Assembly: GCA_031119515.1 (NCBI GenBank)
Contig: JAVHXR010000206.1
Coordinates: 1 to 5,484 of the forward strand
Length of the DNA: 5,484 bases
Direction of reading: 5' to 3'
Source: Propionicimonas sp.
GTDB taxonomy: Bacteria > Actinomycetota > Actinomycetes > Propionibacteriales > Propionibacteriaceae
Notes under the pieces: generated by a model
Databases searched by the model: none
Told to the model about the DNA's origin: nothing
The model's input: only the letters and a program-made list of their open reading frames with translations
Made by a program: the position numbers and the translations under genes
In this document: positions 1 through 5,013 of the stretch, in pieces
How the letters are laid out: each line of letters opens with the position of its first letter
Position numbering within the stretch: the stretch's first letter is position 1

Positions 1-561
1 GCCTACCACTCAGAGGAGATCCTCGACGCCGCGAGCCTGCCACGGCAGTACGTGGCATTCTCGCCGTGCTACCGCCGCGAGGCGGGCTCGTACGGCAAGG
101 ACACCAAGGGGATCTTCCGGGTGCACTGGTTCGACAAGGTCGAGATGTTCGTCTACTGCGCCCCCGAGGACGCGGCGGCCTGGCACGAGAAGCTGCTCGG
201 GTTCGAGAAGGAGTTCATCAAGCTGCTCGAGATCCCCTTCCAGGTGCTCGACGTCGCGGCCGGCGACCTCGGCCTGTCGGCGGCGCGCAAGTACGACTGC
301 TACGGCTACGTGCCCAGCCAGGGGCGCTACCGCGAGATCACCTCCACCTCCAACTGCACCGAGTTCCAGGCCCGGCGGCTCAACATCCGGATGCGCGGCG
401 GCGACGGCGTGGCGTCCGTGGCGACCCTGAACGGCACGCTGTGCTCGATGGCCCGGCCGATCATCATGCTGCTGGAGAACCACCAGCAGGCCGACGGCTC
501 GGTGTACGTCCCGGCGGCCCTGCGCCCCTACCTCGGCGGGCTGGAGTACCTGCGTCCCTGA
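1..561 (+). CDS. serS: Seryl-tRNA synthetase, C-terminal part (5' truncated by window)
   Basis: Class II aminoacyl-tRNA synthetase that activates serine with ATP and charges tRNA-Ser (and tRNA-Sec where present) in the cytoplasm. The visible 186 residues are the end of the catalytic domain; the N-terminal tRNA-binding coiled coil and motif 1 lie upstream of the window. Motif 2 is clear at visible residues 22-50, with PCYRREAG followed by RVHWFDKVEM. The segment SNCTEFQARR at residues 117-126 is typical of the serine-site region. Motif 3 is at about 144-161, with NGT, the conserved Arg152 and LLENHQ, followed by the family's usual ending (ADGSVYVPAALRPYL). The frame is open from base 1 and stops at TGA 559-561, so the C-terminus is intact. 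A GTG at base 52 lies inside motif-bearing sequence and is not the real start. A HAD hydrolase follows on the same strand. The identification is firm. Confidence 0.97.
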   Translation, partial: AYHSEEILDAASLPRQYVAFSPCYRREAGSYGKDTKGIFRVHWFDKVEMFVYCAPEDAAAWHEKLLGFEKEFIKLLEIPFQVLDVAAGDLGLSAARKYDCYGYVPSQGRYREITSTSNCTEFQARRLNIRMRGGDGVASVATLNGTLCSMARPIIMLLENHQQADGSVYVPAALRPYLGGLEYLRP

Positions 562-616
562 GCCGCCGCGACAGCCCGGACGGTGTGGGAAGCGTTCCGC
601 GCGGCCCGACGGACCC

Positions 617-637
617 CACCCGCGCTCCGGCGCGGTG
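617..637 (+). terminator. Stem-loop downstream of serS, possible terminator
   Basis: A perfect 6-bp G/C stem (CCGCGC at 620-625 with GCGCGG at 630-635) closes a TCCG tetraloop. Two further pairs form below it (617-618 with 636-637) after a one-base bulge at 619. There is no T tract after it. It sits 56 bp after the serS stop and before the promoter-like site of the next gene, which fits a U-tract-less actinobacterial terminator. Function is inferred from position and shape only. Confidence 0.4.
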
Positions 638-670
638 AGGGGAGTTAGCCGAGTCGTCACCCTGCCTCCA

Positions 671-698
671 CCGACTGTTACGGGTGGCGGGCTAGCCT
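671..698 (+). promoter_or_regulatory. Putative promoter of the HAD phosphatase gene
   Basis: The hexamer TAGCCT at 693-698 fits the actinobacterial -10 pattern TANNNT, with a weak -35 candidate CCGACT at 671-676 (16-bp spacer). Initiation 6-7 bases after the -10 would fall at about 704-706. That is downstream of the GTG at 702 and just before the ATG at 708, giving a transcript with little or no leader. The -10 overlaps an 8-bp palindrome, GGCTAGCC (690-697). Confidence 0.45.
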
Positions 699-707
699 TG
701 GGTGAAG

Positions 708-1574
708 ATGAGAAACGAGACAGGCGCGGCCAGGGGGCCGCAGGCGGCTTGGAGGCCGCAGTTGGTAGCACTCGACATCGACGGCACGCTCGTCGACCAC
801 GAGGGAAGGCTGCCGGACAGTGTCCGTCGGAGTGTCCGACGAGTGGTGGACGCGGGAGTGCCCGTCGTCCTTGCGACCGGGCGTAGCTGGCACGCTACCC
901 GACCGGTCTTCGAAGAACTCGACCTGCCGCGCGGCCCGGTGGTGGCCTCGAACGGCGCGGTGTGCGTCCAGTTCCCGCCGCTGGAGTTCCAGCAGGTGAT
1001 CACGTTCAACCCCGCCCGGGTGGTGGAACGGGTGCTCCAGGAGCATCCGACGGCCGCGCTCGCGGCTGAGGTCATCGGCGAGGGCTACCGGGTCACCAAG
1101 CAGTTCCCGGAGGGCGACCTCACCGGCTCGATCGAGGTCGTGACGGCCGATGACCTGGCCGGCAGCGACGTCACCCGGATCGTGGTGCGTGACCCGGACG
1201 CGTCCGACGACGACTTCATCGCGCTCGCCGACCGGCTCGGCTTGCACGGTGTCAGCTACTTCGTCGGCTGGTCGGCCTGGCTGGACATCGCTCCGGACGG
1301 GGTCAACAAGGCGCTCGCGCTGGTGGAGGTCGCGCAGGCGCTCGGCGTCGCCCAGTCCGACGTGCTCGCCATCGGGGACGGCCGCAACGACGTGGAGATG
1401 CTCACCTGGGCCGGACGCGGGGTCGCCCTCGGCGGCTCTCCGGCCGAGGTGAGGGCCGCTGCCGACCACGTCACCGGCACCTTCACCGCCGACGGCACCG
1501 CCGAGGAGCTCGACCGCTGGTTCGCGCCCGGCAAGGCGGATCGGCGGCGGTCCCGAGGGGCCACCGCCGCCTGA
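708..1574 (+). CDS. Cof-type HAD-superfamily phosphatase
   Basis: Predicted cytoplasmic Mg2+-dependent phosphohydrolase of the HAD superfamily, Cof/type IIB cap group; these usually act on sugar phosphates, nucleotides or other small phospho-metabolites. All four HAD motifs are present (288-aa numbering): I, DIDGT at 23-27 with the nucleophile and acid/base Asp; II, ATGR at 56-59; III, Lys201 in GVNKALAL; IV, GDGRND at 223-228. The cap region lies between motifs II and III. The C-terminus ends in a short Arg-rich tail. Length is normal for the group. An in-frame GTG at 702 would add two residues; ATG 708 is preferred because the likely -10 lies so close that GTG would be upstream of the transcript start. 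There is no convincing Shine-Dalgarno sequence. It follows serS, an arrangement I recall from other actinobacteria. The substrate cannot be told from sequence. Confidence 0.9.
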   Translation: MRNETGAARGPQAAWRPQLVALDIDGTLVDHEGRLPDSVRRSVRRVVDAGVPVVLATGRSWHATRPVFEELDLPRGPVVASNGAVCVQFPPLEFQQVITFNPARVVERVLQEHPTAALAAEVIGEGYRVTKQFPEGDLTGSIEVVTADDLAGSDVTRIVVRDPDASDDDFIALADRLGLHGVSYFVGWSAWLDIAPDGVNKALALVEVAQALGVAQSDVLAIGDGRNDVEMLTWAGRGVALGGSPAEVRAAADHVTGTFTADGTAEELDRWFAPGKADRRRSRGATAA

Positions 1575-1583
1575 CCGGCGCGT

Positions 1584-1602
1584 CCTGGCCGGGGAGGCCG
1601 GG
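1584..1602 (+). terminator. Stem-loop after the HAD phosphatase gene, possible terminator
   Basis: CCTGGCC (1584-1590) can pair with GGCCGGG (1596-1602) around a five-base GGGGA loop, seven pairs including one G-U. It begins 10 bases after the HAD stop codon and has no T tract. It partly coincides with a tandem duplication of GCCGGGGAG (1588-1596 and 1597-1605), so the pairing potential may be incidental. Confidence 0.3.
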
Positions 1603-1655
1603 GAGTCCGCCGGAGCGTCCCGCGGCGAACCTGCCCGCGTGCCCGCCCGCGTCCC

Positions 1656-1661
1656 TAGGAT
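1656..1661 (+). promoter_or_regulatory. -10 element for leaderless transcription of the GNAT gene
   Basis: TAGGAT matches TANNNT and its last T is six bases before the ATG at 1668. If that A is +1, the hexamer spans -12 to -7, the geometry of actinobacterial leaderless promoters. No good -35 is visible. The AGGA inside the hexamer could alternatively act as a weak Shine-Dalgarno sequence seven bases before the start, so leadered translation is not excluded. Confidence 0.5.
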
Positions 1662-1667
1662 GCAGGC

Positions 1668-2255
1668 ATGTCGGGCACCCACCAGTCGCTGGTCGCCTTC
1701 ACGACCGGCCCGCGGACGCTGCTGCGCACCCCGCGCCTGCTGGTGCGGCGGTTCGAGCCTTCCGACGGGGCCGGATTGCACTCCTACCTCTCCCGCCCCG
1801 AGGCGGTCCGCTACGAGCCGTACGGCGTCCAGTCGCTGGCACAGTGCGAGGAGGAGGCCAGCCGGCGCAGCCACGATCCCGCGTTCTGGGCGGTCTGCCT
1901 GGCAACCTCGGGGACGCTGGTCGGCAACCTGTACTTCAACGCCGAGGAGCCGCCGGAGTGGCGCAGCTACGAACTCGGCTACGTGTTCCACCCCGACCAC
2001 TGGGGCAACGGTTACGCGAGCGAGGCGGCCAGGGCGTTCGTCGGACGGGCGTTCGCCGACTGGGGCGCGCATCGGGTGGTGGCGCGGTGCAACCCGGCCA
2101 ACCTCGCCTCGTGGCGGTTGCTGGAGCGGTGCGGGTTCCGCCGCGAGGGCCGGCTGGTCGGCAACGCCAGCTTCGCCCTCGACCCGGAGGGCCAGCCGGT
2201 CTGGCAGGACACCTTCCTCTACGGCGTGCTGGCCTCGGAGTGGACCGCGGGCTGA
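1668..2255 (+). CDS. GNAT-family N-acetyltransferase, RimJ/RimL-like
   Basis: Predicted cytoplasmic acetyl-CoA-dependent N-acetyltransferase of the Acetyltransf_3 (RimJ/RimL) type; members acetylate protein N-termini, amino-sugar drugs or small amines. In 195 residues the order is: LRTPRLLVRRFEPSD (19-33, first strand and helix), the core strand around GTLVGNLYFN (82-91), then ELGYVFHPDHWGNGYASEA (102-120). The latter holds the pyrophosphate-binding turn WGNGYASEA. NPANLASWRLLERCGF at 142-157 is the hallmark late helix, followed by REGRL. Length is normal and the fold appears complete. The ATG at 1668 follows a -10-like hexamer at leaderless spacing. The last 37 bp overlap the end of the convergent WYL gene. 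The substrate is unknown; nothing nearby suggests antibiotic modification. Confidence 0.9.
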   Translation: MSGTHQSLVAFTTGPRTLLRTPRLLVRRFEPSDGAGLHSYLSRPEAVRYEPYGVQSLAQCEEEASRRSHDPAFWAVCLATSGTLVGNLYFNAEEPPEWRSYELGYVFHPDHWGNGYASEAARAFVGRAFADWGAHRVVARCNPANLASWRLLERCGFRREGRLVGNASFALDPEGQPVWQDTFLYGVLASEWTAG

Positions 2256-3205
2256 GCCGCCGCAGCGAGCATCCGTTCGCCCAGCGTCCTGGCCGCGGCC
2301 CGCAGTTCATCCCCGCCGACGATCCGGAAACCGACCGGTAGCGCGGCCAGCATCTCGGCGTACCAGTCCGGAGTGCTGGTGGTGCCGACAAGGCGGCAGC
2401 TGCCTTCGTCGATCGGCTCCAGCCGGCCGATCGAACGGGGCACCCAGTCGGCCACCCGCTCCAGCGGGGCGTCGATCACGACCTCGGCGGCGAACTCCCA
2501 CCCGGCGGCCATGTTCTCCTCCAGGGTGGTGACGGCGTCGAGGTCCTCCGGTGGCTCGAACTGGTCGTCCAGCAACTCGACGCTCTGCACCCTGTCCAGC
2601 CGGTAGGTGCGGATCCCCCGGCTCCTCACCAGCCGGCACAGCAGGTACCACCGGCCGTGCCGGGACACCACCGACCACGGCTCCACCCTTGTGACCCATT
2701 CCGTTCCGGCCTCCGACCGGTAGCCGAGCCGGACGAGCTGCCGGTTCGCGCAGGCCTGGACGAGCTGTGCGGTGGTGGCCGGGTCCGGCCGGGCGCCGTA
2801 ACGGTCGGGGACGGTGCGGGCCGTCCTGCGGACCATCTCGGCCTGCCGGGCGACCGGCTCCGGCAGCGCCCGCAGGATCTTGCCGAGCGCGCTGCCCATC
2901 GGATCGGCCGGATCGGTGGCGTCGTAGTGGGCGTCCAGTGCCGCCATCACCAGCCCGAGCGCCTCGGTGGCGCTGAAGATCAGCGGCGGCAGCCTGACCC
3001 CGCGTCCGACCGTGTAGCCGCCGTAGGGGCCGCGGGCGGACAGGATCGGGATCTCGGCCTCGCGCAGGATGCCGACGTAGCGGCGGGCGGCCCGCTCGGT
3101 GACGCCGAGGGTGTCGGCCAGCCGGTCGGCGGTGACACCGGGGTTGGCCTGGATCAGTTCGAGGGCGAGCAGCGCCCGCGAGGTGGGGCTGGTCTCGACC
3201 GTCAC
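2219..3205 (-). CDS. WYL-domain transcriptional regulator with N-terminal HTH (YafY/PafBC-like)
   Basis: DNA-binding regulator of the large actinobacterial WYL group, which sense a ligand (often nucleic-acid related) through the WYL domain. In the 328-aa product, residues 6-60 form a winged HTH (LLALELIQANPG, then ADRLADTLGVTERAARRYV), with a wing around GPYGGYTVGRG. A linker follows. The WYL domain spans about 145-217 and includes RWYLLCRL (185-192, with W186-Y187-L188) and RTYRLDRVQSVELL. A WCX-type C-terminal domain spans about 236-315 (AAEVVIDAPLERVADWV). GTG at 3205 is chosen because GAGGAG (complement of 3212-3217) lies six bases upstream. An in-frame ATG at 3244 would add 13 residues but has no ribosome binding site. 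The gene is divergent from the 81-aa/DinB genes, its likely targets, and overlaps the acetyltransferase tail-to-tail. Confidence 0.9.
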   Translation of the reverse strand: MTVETSPTSRALLALELIQANPGVTADRLADTLGVTERAARRYVGILREAEIPILSARGPYGGYTVGRGVRLPPLIFSATEALGLVMAALDAHYDATDPADPMGSALGKILRALPEPVARQAEMVRRTARTVPDRYGARPDPATTAQLVQACANRQLVRLGYRSEAGTEWVTRVEPWSVVSRHGRWYLLCRLVRSRGIRTYRLDRVQSVELLDDQFEPPEDLDAVTTLEENMAAGWEFAAEVVIDAPLERVADWVPRSIGRLEPIDEGSCRLVGTTSTPDWYAEMLAALPVGFRIVGGDELRAAARTLGERMLAAAAQPAVHSEASTP

Positions 3206-3245
3206 GGCAGACTCCTCGGAGGATTTGTGAAAGACCTCGTGCATA

Positions 3246-3264
3246 CCGGAAGTAGAACGTCCGG
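3246..3264. promoter_or_regulatory. Possible operator: inverted repeat CCGGA-N9-TCCGG
   Basis: CCGGA at 3246-3250 and TCCGG at 3260-3264 form an inverted repeat with a nine-base spacer. The same bases can be read as a direct repeat of CCGGAA (3246-3251 and 3261-3266) with a 15-bp period. It lies in the short divergent region between the WYL regulator and its neighbour, just upstream of the + strand -10 and over the predicted start of the - strand transcript. That is a sensible place for an autoregulatory site. The arms are short and GC-rich, so chance is a real alternative. Confidence 0.3.
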
Positions 3265-3269
3265 AACCC

Positions 3270-3279
3270 ACTCTACAGT
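3270..3279. promoter_or_regulatory. Symmetric, overlapping divergent -10 elements
   Basis: The ten bases ACTCTACAGT read ANNNTANNNT, so both strands carry a TANNNT -10 hexamer sharing the central TA: TACAGT on + (3274-3279) and TAGAGT on - (3270-3275). On + the last T is seven bases before the ATG at 3287, giving a leaderless transcript of the 81-aa gene. On - the start would be near 3263, giving a leader of about 58 bases before the WYL GTG. The symmetry suggests one bidirectional promoter in which the two genes compete for RNA polymerase. No clear -35 is visible in either direction. Confidence 0.5.
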
Positions 3280-3286
3280 CCTTTCC

Positions 3287-3532
3287 ATGACAGTCAGAAC
3301 CCTTCCGGCCACCCCTCGGGGCGGGCTCTCGCTGGTCCACCAGCCGACCACCCGCAACCCCGCGCTCGCCACGACGGCCAGGCCGACTCCGGCCACCGTC
3401 CTGAGCCGCCGGCTCGCCGCCTGGTGGCGGCAGCTGAGCGGACCCGACCTCGGCTGGGCGCAGGAGCGCCTGATCACCGAGGGCCACCTCTACACCGACG
3501 CCTACACCTGGACGCTGCGGAGCACCCGGTGA
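3287..3532 (+). CDS. Unrecognised 81-aa protein, first gene of the DinB cluster
   Basis: I do not recognise a family. The 81-aa product starts at ATG 3287 with no Shine-Dalgarno sequence (the preceding bases are pyrimidine-rich) but with TACAGT seven bases upstream, fitting a leaderless message. The N-terminal half (1-40) is rich in Pro, Thr, Arg and Ala and looks disordered. Residues 41-62 (RRLAAWWRQLSGPDLGWAQERL) look amphipathic and Trp-rich, and the C-terminus (63-79) is aromatic, with EGHLYTDAYTWTLR. There is no signal peptide, membrane segment or Cys pair. It ends 22 bases before the DinB-like gene and is divergent from the WYL regulator, so co-transcription with DinB is likely. The reading frame continues open upstream to 2657, but that part is antisense to the WYL gene and is not coding. 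Its placement between a promoter and a ribosome binding site supports a real gene. Confidence 0.6.
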   Translation: MTVRTLPATPRGGLSLVHQPTTRNPALATTARPTPATVLSRRLAAWWRQLSGPDLGWAQERLITEGHLYTDAYTWTLRSTR

Positions 3533-3542
3533 GCGCGCCACG

Positions 3543-3549
3543 AAAGGAG
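3543..3549 (+). promoter_or_regulatory. Strong ribosome binding site of the DinB-like gene
   Basis: AAAGGAG lies five bases before GTG 3555 and closely matches the anti-Shine-Dalgarno sequence. It fixes the start of the DinB-like gene and contrasts with the first gene of the cluster, which has none. Confidence 0.8.
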
Positions 3550-3554
3550 CTGAC

Positions 3555-4112
3555 GTGACCGAGACGGTCGAACTCGACACCCGGATCGACGAGGTCCTCG
3601 CAGGCAGCGAGGCCGAGACCCTGCTGTTCTCCCTGGAGCGCTCGCGCGCCCAGTTCGCCTGGAAGGTGGGCGGGCTGGGCTCCGAGGCCCTGCACCGGGC
3701 CCACCCGCCGTCGGCGATGACGCTGGCCGGGTTGATCAAGCACCTCGCCCTGGTCGAGGAGAACTTCGTGTGGCGCGACCTCACCGGCGAGCCGCCGGGC
3801 GAGCCGTGGGATCCCGACCTGTTCTCGGTCGACCCCGAGTGGGACTGGCACTCCGCCGCAGGCGACTCCCCCGCGGAGCTCTACGGACTCTGGCAGCGGG
3901 CGGTGGAGAAGTCGCGGCGGGCCTGGGCGACCGTCCTGGCGGCCGGCGGGCTCGACCAGCCCGCACGCGTGGTGCGCGACGACGGCACCTCACCCAACCT
4001 GCGCCGCGTCCTGGTGGACACCTGCGACGAGTACGCCCGCCACGTCGGCCACGCCGACCTCTTCCGGGAGGCGATCGACGGCCTGGTCGGCGAGGACCCG
4101 CCGCAGGACTGA
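3555..4112 (+). CDS. DinB-family protein (DUF664-like), predicted metal-binding four-helix bundle
   Basis: Cytoplasmic protein of the DinB/YfiT fold, actinobacterial DUF664 branch. Relatives bind a divalent metal through three histidines, and some are thiol (mycothiol or bacillithiol) dependent transferases or isomerases. The 185-aa product has His63 in LIKHLALVEENFVW, and His163 and His166 in ARHVGHADLFREAIDG, at the expected metal-ligand positions. The ending HADLFREAIDGLVGEDPP is characteristic of the branch. Length is typical. GTG 3555 is fixed by AAAGGAG five bases upstream. It lies 22 bases after the 81-aa gene and 15 before the DUF1905 gene, probably in one transcript controlled from the WYL intergenic region. 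The reaction is unknown; a mycothiol-linked detoxification or stress role is inference from the fold and host type. Confidence 0.88.
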   Translation: MTETVELDTRIDEVLAGSEAETLLFSLERSRAQFAWKVGGLGSEALHRAHPPSAMTLAGLIKHLALVEENFVWRDLTGEPPGEPWDPDLFSVDPEWDWHSAAGDSPAELYGLWQRAVEKSRRAWATVLAAGGLDQPARVVRDDGTSPNLRRVLVDTCDEYARHVGHADLFREAIDGLVGEDPPQD

Positions 4113-4114
4113 CG

Positions 4115-4120
4115 GATACT
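4115..4120 (+). promoter_or_regulatory. -10-like element just upstream of the DUF1905 gene
   Basis: GATACT ends seven bases before GTG 4128 and begins three bases after the DinB-like stop codon. There is no Shine-Dalgarno sequence before the GTG, so the DUF1905 gene may have its own leaderless transcript as well as read-through from the DinB-like gene. No -35 is evident and the first T of the consensus is missing. Confidence 0.4.
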
Positions 4121-4127
4121 GCTGGCT

Positions 4128-4418
4128 GTGGAACTCGAGTTCGTGGGCGAGGTGATCGAATGGCGCGGCCCGGCGCCGTTCTACTACGTCGTCATCCCCG
4201 AGGACGAGAGCGAGGCGATCGGCTCGGTGGCGACGGCGTTCACCTACGGCTGGGGGGTGATCCCGGTGCGGGCGGTCGTCGCCGGGACCACCTTCACCAC
4301 CTCGCTCTTCCCCCGCAACGGCGGCTACCTGCTGCCCCTGAAGGACGCCGTCAGGCGGCCGGCCGGAATCGACGTCGGGGACCGGGTGGCGGTCGAGCTG
4401 AGCCTCGTCCCGGCCTGA
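4128..4418 (+). CDS. DUF1905 domain protein
   Basis: Small stand-alone protein (96 aa) filled by a DUF1905 domain, a beta-barrel-like module of unknown function. It is often found alone or joined to a YdeI/OmpD-associated domain, which is absent here. The pattern is clear: FVGEVIEWRGPAPFYYVVIP at the start (5-24), then VIPVRAVVAGTTFTTSLFPRNGGYLLPLK (44-72), and GIDVGDRVAVELSL near the end (80-92). No membrane segment or signal peptide is seen. The start is GTG 4128, 15 bases after the DinB-like gene stops, with no Shine-Dalgarno sequence but with a -10-like GATACT at leaderless spacing. The stop codon is inside an 18-bp palindrome shared with the convergent WhiB-like gene. The family assignment is confident; the function is not known. 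Confidence 0.85.
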   Translation: MELEFVGEVIEWRGPAPFYYVVIPEDESEAIGSVATAFTYGWGVIPVRAVVAGTTFTTSLFPRNGGYLLPLKDAVRRPAGIDVGDRVAVELSLVPA

Positions 4419-4429
4419 CCGGTCAGGCC
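4412..4429. terminator. 18-bp perfect palindrome covering both convergent stop codons
   Basis: GGCCTGACCGGTCAGGCC is fully self-complementary. As RNA from either strand it can form a seven-pair stem with a CCGG loop. It contains the stop of the DUF1905 gene (TGA 4416-4418) and, on the other strand, the stop of the WhiB-like gene (4423-4425). Both genes therefore end in GCC-TGA (Ala-stop), with four bases between the stop codons. There is no T tract. A bidirectional terminator or a mutual 3'-end stabiliser is the natural reading, but the hairpin would lie under the terminating ribosome. Confidence 0.55.
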
Positions 4430-4959
4430 ACCCGCGCGGCGGCCCCTGTCCCCGCCACCACGGCGCGGGCCGCGAGGACGGCGTCCAGCGGCGGACGGGG
4501 AGCGCGGGCCGCGACGACCGGAGCGTCCGCCCTGGCCTGCCGGAGGTCGCGCTTGACCGTGGACAGCGAGCAGCCGAGGCGTTCTGCGATCGTCTCGAGG
4601 CTGGCGTCGGGCTCGGCGCGACGCAGCCGCATCACCTCGGCGGAGGTCAGCCGGCCACGCTCCCTGGTCGTGCCGGTGAACTCGCCGAGATCCTCGGGCT
4701 CGACCCGGATGCCGAGCAGCCGCCGGATCCGCAGCCGCTGGGACGGGGTGGTCCCACCGGCGACCCCGGCGACGTCGTGCTCGACGACGGCGTCGTAGAG
4801 GCAGCGGTCGGCCAGCGGGCAGGAAGCGCACAGCCGGGTGGCCTGGTCGAGCAGTTGCCGTGCCTGGAGGTCGGGACGGCCGGATGCGGCGGGCTCCTCG
4901 ACCAGCGGGTGCTGGAAGACTTCCGCCGCGGTGACACAGGGCGCGGGCAGGGACGGCAT
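4423..4959 (-). CDS. WhiB-like iron-sulfur regulator with C-terminal helix-turn-helix
   Basis: Predicted actinobacterial Wbl-type transcription factor of 178 aa, longer than most Wbl proteins. Four cysteines fit a [4Fe-4S] ligand set: Cys8, then Cys44-x2-Cys47-x5-Cys53 in LCASCPLADRC. The next segment, AGVAGGTTPSQRLRIRR (64-80), matches the Wbl turn and basic helix, but the usual Trp of G-[VI]-W-G-G is Ala67. Instead of a short basic tail, residues 104-143 carry a sigma region 4/LuxR-like HTH: LTSAEVMRLRR, then LETIAERLGCSLSTVKRDLRQAR, with an extra Cys130. The last 35 residues are Ala/Arg/Pro-rich and probably disordered. ATG 4959 is preceded by AAAGG (complement of 4966-4970) six bases upstream. 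Wbl proteins normally act with the primary sigma factor and respond to redox or NO; that role is inferred. No specific whiB number is assigned. Confidence 0.85.
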   Translation of the reverse strand: MPSLPAPCVTAAEVFQHPLVEEPAASGRPDLQARQLLDQATRLCASCPLADRCLYDAVVEHDVAGVAGGTTPSQRLRIRRLLGIRVEPEDLGEFTGTTRERGRLTSAEVMRLRRAEPDASLETIAERLGCSLSTVKRDLRQARADAPVVAARAPRPPLDAVLAARAVVAGTGAAARVA

Positions 4960-4973
4960 GGCGGGCCTTTCTT

Positions 4974-5013
4974 CGGTTTCGTCGATCGCTTGGACGTCGC
5001 TGCCGCGGTTTCG
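4974..5013. repeat. Direct repeat CGGTTTCG upstream of the WhiB-like gene
   Basis: Exact 8-bp copies of CGGTTTCG at 4974-4981 and 5006-5013 have a 32-bp period, about three helical turns, so they would lie on the same face of the DNA. They sit 15 and 47 bases upstream of the WhiB-like start. They could be regulator contacts, but the repeat is short, and the nearer copy lies in the probable untranslated leader. Confidence 0.3.

Noticed and set aside
588..598. GGAA-GCG-TTCC inverted repeat downstream of serS, resembling half of a LacI-type operator
   Set aside because: The centre has odd spacing and the outer bases do not extend the symmetry. No LacI-family gene is nearby and the site lies at a gene 3' end rather than in a promoter.
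1588..1605. Tandem duplication of GCCGGGGAG after the HAD gene
   Set aside because: Only two 9-bp copies in very GC-rich intergenic DNA; likely chance or slippage, noted only because it overlaps the possible hairpin.
678..2072. Long open frame on the minus strand (464 codons) opposite the HAD and acetyltransferase genes
   Set aside because: Its translation is Arg/Gly/Ala/Pro-rich without any recognisable motif, whereas the opposite strand encodes two complete, motif-bearing proteins. Long antisense frames are expected at this GC content.
1639..2532. 297-codon plus-strand frame overlapping the acetyltransferase and the WYL gene
   Set aside because: It is out of frame with the acetyltransferase, extremely Arg/Pro/Ser-rich and runs antisense through the WYL gene; no domain is seen.
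2657..3286. Upstream extension of the 81-aa reading frame
   Set aside because: The frame is open but this part is antisense to the WYL HTH and WYL domains and has low-complexity composition. The ATG at 3287 with a -10-like hexamer at leaderless spacing is a better start.
3206..3784. Upstream extension of the WYL frame on the minus strand
   Set aside because: It runs antisense through the 81-aa and DinB-like genes, and a GAGGAG ribosome binding site marks the GTG at 3205. The ATG at 3244 is possible but has no ribosome binding site.
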